Below the pieces are notes generated by a model. It worked only from the letters and a program-made list of their open reading frames with translations, did no database searches and was not told the DNA's origin. Both the position numbers and the translations under genes were made by a program. Source: CAVQUE01 sp046290435 (GTDB taxonomy: Bacteria; Actinomycetota; Acidimicrobiia; Acidimicrobiales; UBA8592). From it: a stretch of DNA of 64,000 bases. Of this stretch, positions 17,428 to 26,324 are shown piece by piece. The stretch spans positions 76,691 to 140,690 of the forward strand of contig JBKAGO010000039.1 in NCBI GenBank assembly GCA_046290435.1, read 5' to 3'. How positions within the stretch are numbered: the stretch's first letter is position 1; the number at the start of each line of letters is the position of its first letter.

Positions 17428-18081
17428 TTATCCAGCGACGTCGCCAGGCGTTCCGGTCGTGACGAATCGCTCGAACGCGTGGGCCACCCGGTCGAGCGAC
17501 CCGGCGAGGAAGTGGTCGACCCCGGTGACGACGTCGATGTCCGTCGCCTGCCAGTCGGCGGTGACCTCGGCGGCGGCGGTGGGGGAGCGGAACTGGTCGT
17601 GTTCGGGGACGACCAGCACGGTCTGCGCCTCCGAGGCGGGTGCTGCCATCTCGTCGACCGGCACGATGGCCAGGGGTGCGGCGACCGCGAACCAGCCGGC
17701 GACGTCGTCGTCGACGGCCAGGATCACGTCGGCGCCGAAGGACCAGCCCGCCAACAGCACGGGGACGTCGGGCGAGCCCTGCTCGGCGAGCCGTTCACGC
17801 AGCCAGGCCATCACCGCTCGGACGTCGTCGCGTTCGCCGCGGCCCTCGTCGTGAGTGCCGGTGGATTCGCCGACGCCACGGAAGTCGAAGCGCACAGCGG
17901 CCAGGCCCAGCTCGCCGGCCCGGCGAAACAACGCCGTCGGCACCGGGGTGTGCATCGACCCGCCGTGGAGCGGATGGGGGTGGGTGATCACCACAGCCGC
18001 GGTCGGCGCCTCGGGGAGGATGACCTCGGCGCTCAACACCGGTCCGGCCTCGGTGGTCACGAGGTGGCGTTCGTGGCTCAT
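17428..18081 (-). CDS. Alpha/beta hydrolase, dienelactone-hydrolase/YfcG-like esterase type
   Basis: 217 residues. It has TAAVVITHPHPLHGGSMHTP, AVRFDFRGVGESTGTHDEG and the nucleophile elbow LLAGWSFGADV, where the Ser is flanked by Trp and Phe. VVPEHDQF and GVDHFLAGSLDRV near the end supply the likely Asp and His. The HPHPLHGGxM pattern is common in small CocE/DLH-like hydrolases of unknown substrate. The ATG at 18079-18081 is divergent from the groES-like gene. It ends 17 bases from the convergent membrane-protein gene at the island edge. Confidence 0.85.
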   Translation of the reverse strand: MSHERHLVTTEAGPVLSAEVILPEAPTAAVVITHPHPLHGGSMHTPVPTALFRRAGELGLAAVRFDFRGVGESTGTHDEGRGERDDVRAVMAWLRERLAEQGSPDVPVLLAGWSFGADVILAVDDDVAGWFAVAAPLAIVPVDEMAAPASEAQTVLVVPEHDQFRSPTAAAEVTADWQATDIDVVTGVDHFLAGSLDRVAHAFERFVTTGTPGDVAG

Positions 18082-18108
18082 CGCACCGACACGGTAGCCT
18101 CCACCACC

Positions 18109-18504
18109 GTGGCCCCATCCGACGACTCCTCCACCGCAGGTTCCTCCAAGGCGAAGCCGGCCAAGGGCTCGCACAGCCTCGGTCCCACCGAGAAGCTCCC
18201 GGTGAAGATGCTCAACGACCGCGTCCTGGTCGAGGTCCCCACCGAGGACGGCGAGCGCCGCAGCACCGGCGGCATCCTCATCCCGGCCACCGCCCAGGTG
18301 TCGCGCCGCCTGTCGTGGGCCGAGGTCAAAGCGGTCGGGCCCAACGTGCGCAGCATGGAGATCGGCGACCGGGTGTTGTTCAACCCCGAGGACCGCTACG
18401 AGGTCGAGGTCCGCGGCAGGGACTACATCATCCTGCGCGAGCGCGACGTCCACGCCGTGGCCGCCGAGCGTCTCGACGGGCACAGCACCGGCCTCTACCT
18501 CTGA
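18109..18504 (+). CDS. GroES/Cpn10-family protein with N-terminal extension
   Basis: 131 residues from the GTG at 18109. The Cpn10 core begins PVKMLNDRVLVEVPTEDGER and includes STGGILIPATAQ, the mobile-loop region, and DRVLFNPEDRYEVEVRGRDY. About 33 Ser/Lys/Ala-rich residues precede the core, and no groEL is adjacent, so this may be a paralogue rather than the main co-chaperonin. A shorter start at the internal ATG of KMLND is possible. It ends 24 bases before trpE. Confidence 0.8.
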   Translation: MAPSDDSSTAGSSKAKPAKGSHSLGPTEKLPVKMLNDRVLVEVPTEDGERRSTGGILIPATAQVSRRLSWAEVKAVGPNVRSMEIGDRVLFNPEDRYEVEVRGRDYIILRERDVHAVAAERLDGHSTGLYL

Positions 18505-18528
18505 CCGCCGACACACCGTCTCGCCATC

Positions 18529-20073
18529 GTGAGCCCCGCCACCACCACATCCGCCGACGGATCGACGCGCTCGTCGCTCGAGGACTTCCGCCGCCTCGCC
18601 GCCGGACACACCGTCGTGCCTGTGTGGCGCGAGCTCGTCGCCGACCTGACCACACCGGTGGCCGCGTTCGCCAGGGTCTGCGGCGACGGCCCCGGTTTCC
18701 TGCTCGAATCCGTCGAGCACGGCGAACGGTGGAGCCGCTGGTCGTTCATCGGGCGCAACCCCTTGCTCACCATCACCAAGCGCAACGGCACCATCGAGGT
18801 CGACGGCGATCTGCCCGAGTCGGTCGCGGTGGGCGACGGGGTTCTCGATCTGCTCGATCAGCTCCTGGCCACGCTGCGCGCCCCCGACATCGAGGGCCTC
18901 CCGCCGATGCACAGCGGCCTGATGGGCTACCTCGGCTACGACATCGTCCGGGAGGTCGAGCGCCTGCCCGACGTGCCCGCCGACGACCAGGGCCTACCCG
19001 ACGCGATGGTGTCGGTCATCGGCGAGCTCGCCGTGTTCGACCACTGGCGTCAGCGCGTCACCCTCATCGCCAACGTCATCGTCGCACCCGACGCCGACGA
19101 GGCGACCATCGACGCGGCCTACGCCGACGCCGTGAGCCGCCTCGACGGCATCGCCGCCGACGGTGCCCGCCCGCTGGCCGAACCGTTCCTCGAACCGCCC
19201 GGCGACGCCATCGACGTGCCCGAGGTGCGCTCCTCGATGAGCCGGGACCAATGGGCCCTGGCCGTCGACACCGCCAAGGAGCACATCCTCGCCGGCGACA
19301 TCTTCCAGGTGGTGCTCAGCCAGCGCTTCGACTTCGACCTCGACGCCGACGCGTTCGACGTCTACCGGGTGCTGCGCCAGATCAACCCCAGCCCCTACAT
19401 GTACTTCGTCCGCCAGCCCGAGGTCACCCTCGTCGGCTGCTCGCCCGAACCGCTGGTGCAGCTCCTCGGCGAGACGGTCATCTCGCGACCCATCGCCGGC
19501 ACCCGCCGGCGCGGCAGCACCGAGGAAGAGGACCGCCGCCTCGGAGCCGAGCTGCGCGAGCACCCCAAGGAGGTCGCCGAACACGTCATGCTCGTCGACC
19601 TCGCCCGCAACGACGTCGGCCGCGTCGTCGCCTACGGCAGCCTCCACCTCGACGAGATGATGACCCTCGAGCGATACAGCCACGTCATGCACCTGACCTC
19701 CCAGGTCAGCGGCACCCTGGCAGACGGCAAGGGCCCCATCGACGTCCTACGGGCCACCCTGCCCGCGGGCACGGTGTCCGGTGCTCCCAAGGTGCGGGCC
19801 ATGGAGATCATCGACGCCCTCGAACCCACCAAGCGCGGCCCCTACGCCGGCGTCGTCGGCTACCTCGACTTCTCGGGCAACATCGACACCGCCATCGCCA
19901 TCCGTACCATGGTCATCACGCCGCACGGCGCGTCGGTGCAGGCCGGCGCCGGGATCGTCGCAGACAGCGTCGCCGAACACGAGTACCTCGAGTGCGAGAA
20001 CAAGGCCCGGGCCCTGCTGGCAGCCGTGCGTCCCGCCGAAGCCATGACCGCATCCCGCAGGAGCCCATCGTGA
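18529..20073 (+). CDS. trpE: Anthranilate synthase component I
   Basis: 514 residues. It shows LLESVEHGERWSRWSFIGRN at the N-terminal Trp-feedback site, GLMGYLGYDIVREVERLP, IFQVVLSQRF, VMLVDLARNDVGRVVAYGS and GTVSGAPKVRAMEIIDALEP. It makes anthranilate from chorismate with a TrpG partner. Neither trpG nor trpD is in the window. GTG start at 18529. The end overlaps the ygfZ start by four bases. I saw no leader peptide with Trp codons upstream. Confidence 0.96.
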   Translation: MSPATTTSADGSTRSSLEDFRRLAAGHTVVPVWRELVADLTTPVAAFARVCGDGPGFLLESVEHGERWSRWSFIGRNPLLTITKRNGTIEVDGDLPESVAVGDGVLDLLDQLLATLRAPDIEGLPPMHSGLMGYLGYDIVREVERLPDVPADDQGLPDAMVSVIGELAVFDHWRQRVTLIANVIVAPDADEATIDAAYADAVSRLDGIAADGARPLAEPFLEPPGDAIDVPEVRSSMSRDQWALAVDTAKEHILAGDIFQVVLSQRFDFDLDADAFDVYRVLRQINPSPYMYFVRQPEVTLVGCSPEPLVQLLGETVISRPIAGTRRRGSTEEEDRRLGAELREHPKEVAEHVMLVDLARNDVGRVVAYGSLHLDEMMTLERYSHVMHLTSQVSGTLADGKGPIDVLRATLPAGTVSGAPKVRAMEIIDALEPTKRGPYAGVVGYLDFSGNIDTAIAIRTMVITPHGASVQAGAGIVADSVAEHEYLECENKARALLAAVRPAEAMTASRRSPS

Positions 20074-20942
20074 GCACCGAGACCCGTATCGTCCCCGAAG
20101 CCTTCGCCGCCAGTCCCGCCGCCGTCGTGACCACCCGCGATGTCGTCACCGCCACCGGACCGGACACCGAGAAGTTCCTCCAGGGCCAGCTCTCCCAGGA
20201 CATCTCGCCGCTGGCGCCCGGCGAATCGGCGTGGTCGCTGCTCCTGCAGCCCCAGGGCAAGGTCGACGCCTGGCTGCGGGTCACCCGTATCGACGCCGAC
20301 ACCTTCCTGCTCGACGTCGACCCCGGCTACGGCGACGCCGTCGCGGCCCGGCTGCAACGGTTCCTGCTGCGCACGAAGTGCGAGCTCACCGTCGCGACGT
20401 GGCCGATGGTGGCGATTCGCGGCGCGGGCACCCACGGCCTCGACATCGCCGTCGAGTCCGGTGCCCTGGTCGTGGTGCCGGCGCAGTGGCCCGGCATCGA
20501 GGGCGTCGACCTGCTCGGCGAGGCCGTGCAGGTCCCCGACGGTGTCCCCACAGCCGGCGAGGCCGACCTCGAGTTGTTGCGCATCCTGTGCGGCGTGCCG
20601 GCCATGGGTGCCGAACTCGACGAGCGGACCATCCCCGCCGAGGCCGGCATCGTCGACCGCAGCGCCAGCTTCACCAAGGGCTGCTACACCGGCCAGGAAC
20701 TCGTCGCCCGTATCGACAGCCGCGGCGGCAACGTGCCCCGGCACCTGCGGCGCCTGACCGCATCGTCTGCGCTCGCCCCCGGCGACAGCTTGACCGTAGA
20801 CGGCGCCGACGTCGGACGTGTGACGTCGGCTGTGGCCGTCGGCGACGCCTGGGTGGGGTTGGGTTACGTCCGGCGGGCGGTCGAGGCGCCGGGCGAGGTC
20901 GCCGGGCCGCACGGTCCCGTGGCGATCTCCGCACTGCCCTGA
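20070..20942 (+). CDS. ygfZ: YgfZ/GcvT-like folate-binding Fe-S maintenance protein
   Basis: 290 residues. The diagnostic YgfZ signature KGCYTGQELVARIDSRGG is present. The N-terminus (TGPDTEKFLQGQLSQDI) and LQPQGKVDAWLRVTRID fit the aminomethyltransferase-like fold. Family knowledge: a tetrahydrofolate-binding protein that supports certain Fe-S enzymes such as MiaB. It is translationally coupled to trpE (GTGA). Confidence 0.92.
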   Translation: MSTETRIVPEAFAASPAAVVTTRDVVTATGPDTEKFLQGQLSQDISPLAPGESAWSLLLQPQGKVDAWLRVTRIDADTFLLDVDPGYGDAVAARLQRFLLRTKCELTVATWPMVAIRGAGTHGLDIAVESGALVVVPAQWPGIEGVDLLGEAVQVPDGVPTAGEADLELLRILCGVPAMGAELDERTIPAEAGIVDRSASFTKGCYTGQELVARIDSRGGNVPRHLRRLTASSALAPGDSLTVDGADVGRVTSAVAVGDAWVGLGYVRRAVEAPGEVAGPHGPVAISALP

Positions 20943-21085
20943 ACGACCCGACATCGCCGGCCGCTCCGGGGGATCGAACGCTCCGGCCAAGCGACTCAGA
21001 ACCGAGCCCGAACGGCCGATAGGTCATCCACGGGTCGTCCCGGCGACCCGGCGCGACAGTAGTCTCGGTCGAGGCGACGGAAACG

Positions 21086-21586
21086 ATGACGGTGGCAACC
21101 AGCTCCTTCTACGAGATACTCGGCGTCGCCCCCGACGCCGATGCGGCGACCATCCGGCGCGCCTATCTCGCAGCAGCGCGTGCCCATCACCCCGACCGCC
21201 ACGCCGGCGACCCCGCCTCGGCGGCACATGCCGAGAGCCGCATGCGTGAGATCAACGAGGCCTGGGCGGTGCTCGGCGACGCCCAACGTCGTGCGGTCCA
21301 CGACCGCGAGATCGCCCGCCGCCCAACAGGTGCGTCCAAAGCTCCTCGGACGGGGCGCACGGCCCGTACCCGCCCGGCTCCCGAGCCGGCGACCTCGGGC
21401 ATCGCTGCATCACGCAAGCTCACGATGCTGCCGCCGGCATTGCTGTTCGCCGCCGTGGTCTGCTTCGTCGCAGGAGCAGTTCTGCGACTGGTTCCCGTGC
21501 TGGCCTTCGGTCTCGGCATGGCGATCCTCGGAGGCATCTCCTTCGTTGCGGTGCCCATCGTGACGATGCACCGGTCGCGGCGGTAG
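21086..21586 (+). CDS. J-domain protein with C-terminal membrane hairpin
   Basis: 166 residues. The N-terminal J domain (SSFYEILGVAPDADAATIRR, HPD in ARAHHPDRHAGDP, EINEAWAVLGD) is followed by a basic Ala/Arg/Pro linker. Two hydrophobic segments close the protein: LPPALLFAAVVCFVAGAVL and VLAFGLGMAILGGISFVAV. The HPD motif means it can stimulate an Hsp70, and the membrane tail suggests action at the membrane. It is a short membrane type, not DnaJ proper. The 143 bases upstream (20943-21085) hold no gene. Confidence 0.88.
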   Translation: MTVATSSFYEILGVAPDADAATIRRAYLAAARAHHPDRHAGDPASAAHAESRMREINEAWAVLGDAQRRAVHDREIARRPTGASKAPRTGRTARTRPAPEPATSGIAASRKLTMLPPALLFAAVVCFVAGAVLRLVPVLAFGLGMAILGGISFVAVPIVTMHRSRR

Positions 21587-21629
21587 CGTCCGGGCGGTCC
21601 GCCGCTCCACGCCCGCACCGAGGTCTCCC

Positions 21630-22415
21630 GTGGCCACCTATCTCGACGCCATCCTCGACCATCACCGCCGCAGAGCCGCCGGCGACTCGCGCGTGCTCGA
21701 TCGCCTCGTCGAGCAGGCCGGCTCGTGCCCGCCGCCCAGAGGATTCCGTGCCGCGCTCATGGCGAGCGAGACCCTGGCGGTCATCGCCGAGGTGAAGCGT
21801 CGGTCGCCCTCGAAGGGCGCGCTGGCGGCCGATCTGGATCCCGCCGACGTGGCCCGCTCCTACGTCGCAGGTGGAGCTTCATGCCTGTCGGTGCTGACCG
21901 ACGGCCCGCACTTCGGCGGCTCCGCCGCCGATCTGGCCGCCGCACGCGATGCCGTCGACGTCCCGGTCATCCGCAAGGACTTCACCGTCGACGCCCGCGA
22001 CGTCTGCGACGCCCGCCTCATGGGGGCCGACGCGGTGCTGCTGATCGTGGCCGCGCTCGACGACGCGGAACTCGTCGACCTCTGCGCGCTGGCCGGCGAA
22101 CTCGGGCTCGACGCGCTGGTCGAGACCCACGACGAGGCCGAGGTCGGGCGGGCGCTCGGCGCGGGTGCCACCATGGTCGGGGTCAACCAACGCGACCTCG
22201 TGACGTTCGAGGTCGACCAGGCACGCGCGGTGCGCGTCGCAGCGGCACTGCCCCGAGACGTCGTGCGCATCGCCGAGAGCGGCGTCCGTGGTCCCGCCGA
22301 CGCCCGGGCGTTGGCCGACGCAGGTTATGACGCCGTGCTCGTGGGCGAGTCCGTCGTCACCGCCGGCGATCGGGCCGCCTCGGTGGCGGCCCTACGGGTC
22401 CCGACGCAGCCGTGA
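21630..22415 (+). CDS. trpC: Indole-3-glycerol phosphate synthase
   Basis: 261 residues. LAVIAEVKRRSPSKGAL carries the catalytic Glu and Lys, IRKDFTVD and VNQRDLVTFEVD follow, and AESGVRGPADA with VLVGESVV form the phosphate site. It converts CdRP to indole-glycerol phosphate. GTG start at 21630. It lies upstream of trpF-trpB-trpA on the same strand with an 82-base gap to trpF. Confidence 0.96.
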   Translation: MATYLDAILDHHRRRAAGDSRVLDRLVEQAGSCPPPRGFRAALMASETLAVIAEVKRRSPSKGALAADLDPADVARSYVAGGASCLSVLTDGPHFGGSAADLAAARDAVDVPVIRKDFTVDARDVCDARLMGADAVLLIVAALDDAELVDLCALAGELGLDALVETHDEAEVGRALGAGATMVGVNQRDLVTFEVDQARAVRVAAALPRDVVRIAESGVRGPADARALADAGYDAVLVGESVVTAGDRAASVAALRVPTQP

Positions 22416-22497
22416 CGGTCGATCGGGCTCGGGACTCGCGTCCCGAGCCGGCAAAGTTGGCCGGACGAATCCGCCCCGTCCGGTAACGTCGGTTCCG

Positions 22498-23268
22498 ATG
22501 TTCGTGAAGATCTGCGGGATCACCAGGGAAGAGGACGCGCTGTTGGCTGTCGCGGTGGGCGCCGACGCGCTGGGGTTCATCTTCGCGCCCTCGGCCCGTC
22601 AGGTCCCGCCCGGGCGCGTCGCAGACATCGTTCGACGGCTCCCGCCCGATGTGGCCACCGTCGGCGTCTTCCGCAACGAACTCCCCGAACGGGTCATCGC
22701 TGTTGCGCATCAGGCCGGCCTGAGTGCCGTGCAGCTCCACGGCAACGAGACCCCCGAGGTGGTCGCCGCGGTCCGGGCCGAGGTGCGCATGGTCATCAAG
22801 GCCGTGGCCGCCGGATCGCCGGGCTTCGACAACGCCGCCGCCTACGGCGCCGACGCCATCCTGGTCGACGCGCCCACACCGGGCGCCGGCAAGGTCTTCG
22901 ATTGGGGCCTCGCCGAGGACGCCCCCTCGGGTGTGCGCCTCATCATGGCCGGCGGGCTCGATCCCGACAACGTCGCGGCGGCGATCACGAAGGTCCGCCC
23001 GTGGGGCGTCGACGTCGCCACCGGCGTCGAACGGCTTCCGGGAGTCAAGGATCCGGTCCTGGTCCGGTCCTTCATCCGCAACGCCCGCAACGCCGCGGCT
23101 GCGCTCGAGCGAGCAGGTGCGAACGGTCACTTCGACCTCGATCGCCCACTCGACGAGGCGCAGCGCGGCCCGGTGTGGTCCGATCATCGCTCGGCCCTCG
23201 TCACGGGTCCCGACAGGGGCGCGGGCGCCGAACCCTACGATTGGCAGGAGGACGCCACATGGCGATGA
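22498..23268 (+). CDS. trpF: Phosphoribosylanthranilate isomerase with C-terminal extension
   Basis: 256 residues. VKICGITREEDALLAV contains the catalytic Cys, and ILVDAPTPGAGKVFDWGLA the catalytic Asp. MAGGLDPDNVAAAI and GVDVATGVERLPGVKDP are the phosphate-binding strands. The usual enzyme ends near residue 205-210; here about 45 further residues follow (ANGHFDLDRPLDEAQRGPVW and so on, ending EPYDWQEDATWR). The extension overlaps the trpB start by ten bases. A dedicated trpF argues against PriA-type histidine/tryptophan sharing in this organism. Confidence 0.95.
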   Translation: MFVKICGITREEDALLAVAVGADALGFIFAPSARQVPPGRVADIVRRLPPDVATVGVFRNELPERVIAVAHQAGLSAVQLHGNETPEVVAAVRAEVRMVIKAVAAGSPGFDNAAAYGADAILVDAPTPGAGKVFDWGLAEDAPSGVRLIMAGGLDPDNVAAAITKVRPWGVDVATGVERLPGVKDPVLVRSFIRNARNAAAALERAGANGHFDLDRPLDEAQRGPVWSDHRSALVTGPDRGAGAEPYDWQEDATWR

Positions 23269-24413
23269 CCGAACCCACCCCCGAGGGCAGATTCGGCAGG
23301 TTTGGCGGCCGTTTCGTTCCCGAAACGCTCGTCCCGGCATGCGAGGAGCTCGATCGCTCCTTCCGTGACGCATGGGGCGACCCGGCGTTCCGGGCCGAGC
23401 TCGACGGGCTCCTGGCCGACTATGCCGGGCGACCGTCCCCGCTGACCGAGTGCCACCGTCTCTCCGACGAGCTCGGCCATCGGGTGCTGCTCAAGCGCGA
23501 GGATCTCAACCACACCGGATCCCACAAGATCAACAACGTGCTGGGCCAGGCCTTGCTGGCACGCCGTATGGGCAAGCGTCGTCTGGTGGCCGAGACCGGC
23601 GCCGGCCAGCACGGCGTGGCCACCGCAACGGCCGCCGCGCTGTTCGGCATGGAGTGCGTGGTCTACATGGGCGAGGTGGACATCGAGCGGCAGGCGCTCA
23701 ACGTGTTCCGCATGAAGCTCCTCGGCGCCGAGGTCCGGCCCGCGATGAGCGGCAGCCGCACCCTCAAAGACGCCGTCAACGAGGCGATGCGGTCCTGGGT
23801 CGCCACCGTGACCGACACCCACTACTGCCTCGGTTCGGTCATGGGTCCCCATCCGTATCCGTGGATGGTGCGCGAGTTCCACCGGGTCATCGGCGACGAG
23901 TCGCGGGCCCAGTGCCGGGCGTTGCTCGGCACCGACCCCGATGTGGTCACCGCCTGCGTCGGCGGCGGTTCCAACGCCGCGGGCATCTTCGCCGGATTCG
24001 CCGACACCGACGCCGAGCTCGTGGGGGTCGAACCCGCCGGCGGCGCCGCCGTCGACCGGGGGGTCCCCGGCGTGGTTCACGGCAGCGTTTCCTATCTGAT
24101 GCAGGACGAGCAGGGACAGGTCCTCGAGGCCCACTCGATCTCGGCGGGTCTCGACTATCCCGGTATCGGCCCCGAACACGCCCACCTCGCCGACACCGGC
24201 CGCGCCCGGTACGAAAAGGTCACCGACGCCGAGGTCATCGACGCCTTCCAGCTCCTGGCTCGCACCGAGGGCATCATCCCGGCGCTCGAACCCGCCCACG
24301 CGCTGGCCTGGATGTCTCGCGCCCGCGACGAGCTGGCCGGCAAGACCGTGCTGTTGAACATGTCGGGACGTGGCGACAAGGACGTGGCCCAGATGATGGA
24401 CATCCTCGGGTGA
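23259..24413 (+). CDS. trpB: Tryptophan synthase beta chain
   Basis: 384 residues. GRFGRFGGRFVPETLVPACE is the conserved N-terminus, and the PLP Lys lies in LNHTGSHKINNVLGQAL. ETGAGQHGVATA, GGGSNAAGIF and the final MSGRGDKDVAQM are all present. An AGGAGG seven bases before the ATG at 23259 supports that start over the ATG at 23265, although the latter makes the usual ATGA overlap with trpF. Confidence 0.98.
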   Translation: MAMTEPTPEGRFGRFGGRFVPETLVPACEELDRSFRDAWGDPAFRAELDGLLADYAGRPSPLTECHRLSDELGHRVLLKREDLNHTGSHKINNVLGQALLARRMGKRRLVAETGAGQHGVATATAAALFGMECVVYMGEVDIERQALNVFRMKLLGAEVRPAMSGSRTLKDAVNEAMRSWVATVTDTHYCLGSVMGPHPYPWMVREFHRVIGDESRAQCRALLGTDPDVVTACVGGGSNAAGIFAGFADTDAELVGVEPAGGAAVDRGVPGVVHGSVSYLMQDEQGQVLEAHSISAGLDYPGIGPEHAHLADTGRARYEKVTDAEVIDAFQLLARTEGIIPALEPAHALAWMSRARDELAGKTVLLNMSGRGDKDVAQMMDILG

Positions 24414-25198
24414 GCGTCTCCCGTGGCCTGGTCGAGCCGGCGCTGCGCGCCCGGATCGACGCGGGCGGCAAGTGCCTCGTGCCCTACATCACCGGCGGGT
24501 TCGAGGGCTATCTCGAGGCCATCTCGGCCGCCGCCGAGGCAGGCGCGGACGCCATCGAGATCGGCGTGCCCTTCTCGGATCCCGTCATGGACGGACCGAT
24601 CATCCAGGAGGCCAACGAGATCGTGCTCGCGAAGGGCGTGACGCCCGCGCAGATCCTCGACGAGGTCGCGGCGCTCGATGTCGAGGTCCCCATGGCGGTG
24701 ATGACGTACTACAACATCGCCTTCCGGTTCGGTCTGGAGCGCTTCGCCACCACGTTGATCTCGAGCGGGATCAGCGGGGTCATCCTGCCGGACATGCCCC
24801 TCGACGAAGCCGGGTCCTGGCGTGAGGTCGCCGATGTGGCCGGGGTCGAGACGATCATGCTCGCTGCGCCCACCACACCCGACGAGCGCCTGGTGCGCAT
24901 CTGCGACGCCACCAAGGGTTTCGTCTATGCGGTCGGGCTGTTGGGGGTCACCGGCGTGCGCGACGAGTTGGCTGCCTCGGCCATCGAGATCGCCGGCCGT
25001 TGCAAGGCCGTCACCACCAAACCCGTGCTCGTCGGCGTCGGCGTCGGTACCCCCGAGCAGGCCGCAGAAGTGGCTGCGGTTGCCGACGGCTGCGTGGTCG
25101 GTTCGGCCGTGGTTCGGCGACTCCTCGACGGCGAGGGCCCCGAGGGAGTGGGAGCATTCGTCGGCGAGCTGCGCCGGGCGCTCGACGGCGCCGCCTGA
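24410..25198 (+). CDS. trpA: Tryptophan synthase alpha chain
   Basis: 262 residues. The catalytic Glu and Asp are in ADAIEIGVPFSDPVMDGPII. LPDMPLDEA, YAVGLLGVTGVR, and VGVGVGTPEQAAEV with GCVVGSAVVRRL bind indole-glycerol phosphate. Start GTG at 24410 lies in the trpB stop. This is the last gene of the trp run and is convergent with the anti-sigma gene. Confidence 0.97.
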   Translation: MSVSRGLVEPALRARIDAGGKCLVPYITGGFEGYLEAISAAAEAGADAIEIGVPFSDPVMDGPIIQEANEIVLAKGVTPAQILDEVAALDVEVPMAVMTYYNIAFRFGLERFATTLISSGISGVILPDMPLDEAGSWREVADVAGVETIMLAAPTTPDERLVRICDATKGFVYAVGLLGVTGVRDELAASAIEIAGRCKAVTTKPVLVGVGVGTPEQAAEVAAVADGCVVGSAVVRRLLDGEGPEGVGAFVGELRRALDGAA

Positions 25199-25217
25199 CC
25201 TCTGTGGTGGAGTCCCG

Positions 25218-25511
25218 TCAGTCGGGGCCGGCGAGTTCGGTGCCGAACCTTCGAAGCCTCTCGAGCACCTCGGGGTCGATGTCGTCTGCGGGGCGAGCCA
25301 GCGCAGCCCTGAGGCGCTGGTAGGTCGCCGCTTCGAGCTCGCAGTCGGGACATGCCTCGAGGTGGGCTGCGACCTCCTCGGCGCCGCCGACGAGTTCGCC
25401 GTCGAGGTACCGCTGGATGACAGCCGCCACCGCGTCACAGTCGACCGGGTGCGCGACGTGGTCGGGCTCTGCGCCTCGGCGGGTGAGCCGATGCCACCAG
25501 CTGGGGCTCAT
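25218..25511 (-). CDS. Zinc anti-sigma factor (RsrA-like)
   Basis: 97 residues. CDAVAAVIQRYLDGEL and AAHLEACPDC make up a ZAS domain with the HxxxCxxC zinc motif. Family knowledge: in RsrA, oxidation of such Cys residues releases the sigma factor during thiol stress. It lies 25 bases after the ECF sigma gene on the same strand, the usual order of the SigR-RsrA pair. The presence of mshD in the window fits a mycothiol-linked redox response; that link is an inference. Confidence 0.85.
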   Translation of the reverse strand: MSPSWWHRLTRRGAEPDHVAHPVDCDAVAAVIQRYLDGELVGGAEEVAAHLEACPDCELEAATYQRLRAALARPADDIDPEVLERLRRFGTELAGPD

Positions 25512-25536
25512 CGGGTCCCCCTCGTCGGTGTGTTGG

Positions 25537-26115
25537 TCACGACGACCCCTCCTCCTCGGCGATGGTGGAGAGTCCGACTCCCGCCGCTTCGAGTGCGCTG
25601 CGCATACGACGCCGTGCCCGGTGCAGGCGGCTCATGACGGTTCCGGTGGGCACACCGAGGATGTCCGCCGCCTCCTGATAGCTGCGGCCCTCGAGGTCGA
25701 CGAGGTCGACGACTCGTCGGAACTTCTCGGGCAGATCTCCGTACGCAGCTTCGACACGGGAGTCGAAACCCTCGTCGACGACGAGTTCTTCCGGATTGCG
25801 TCCACCGTCGCCGGTGTCGGCGACCCGCGCCATGGTGACGTCGGGGTCGCGCAGCAGTTCGGGGCGACGGCGCCGCACCCGGTTGATCTGTGCGTTGCGC
25901 ACGATGGTGAGCAGCCAGGCCCGTGGATAGCGGCCGTCGAATCGGTCGATGGCCCGATAGGCCCGCAACAGCGCCTCCTGGACGACGTCCTCGGCATCGG
26001 CGTGGTTGCGCGTCAGCGAGAGCGCCACCCGGTACATGACGTCGAGCTCGGGCAGGACGACTTCGTCGAATCGCTGCTTGCGGGCCCGGCCGTCGAGCGG
26101 CGATCCGACGTCCAT
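25537..26115 (-). CDS. ECF RNA polymerase sigma factor (SigR/SigE type)
   Basis: 192 residues from the ATG at 26113-26115. Region 2 is YRVALSLTRNHADAEDVVQE followed by YPRAWLLTIVRNAQINRVRR. Region 4 is LPEKFRRVVDLVDLEGRSYQ, then ADILGVPTGTVMSRLHRARR. The pairing with a downstream ZAS anti-sigma gene points to the redox group. A start 72 bases upstream is open but adds an unrelated sequence. The gene is divergent from the HU gene across 209 bases (26116-26324). Confidence 0.9.
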   Translation of the reverse strand: MDVGSPLDGRARKQRFDEVVLPELDVMYRVALSLTRNHADAEDVVQEALLRAYRAIDRFDGRYPRAWLLTIVRNAQINRVRRRRPELLRDPDVTMARVADTGDGGRNPEELVVDEGFDSRVEAAYGDLPEKFRRVVDLVDLEGRSYQEAADILGVPTGTVMSRLHRARRRMRSALEAAGVGLSTIAEEEGSS

Positions 26116-26324
26116 GGCGGCGCAGACTAGTTGGTCCGGTTGTCGGGTTGGGGTCGCCTCCGGCGCCACCGGCGGTGTAGTGAGCACTACGCGAGTTCGG
26201 CTGATTGCCGAGGGGTTCGCACGACAGGGGTGTAATTTGGTGCATCCCCGTGGACCGGTCTGTCAGGACCGTCCTCGGCCCACCGGGTGGGCACCGAGCC
26301 CACGGGCGAACCAGGAGGAACACC

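Noticed and set aside
18505..18528. Tryptophan attenuator or leader peptide before trpE
   Set aside because: Only 24 bases separate the groES-like stop from trpE; no run of Trp codons or paired hairpins is present.
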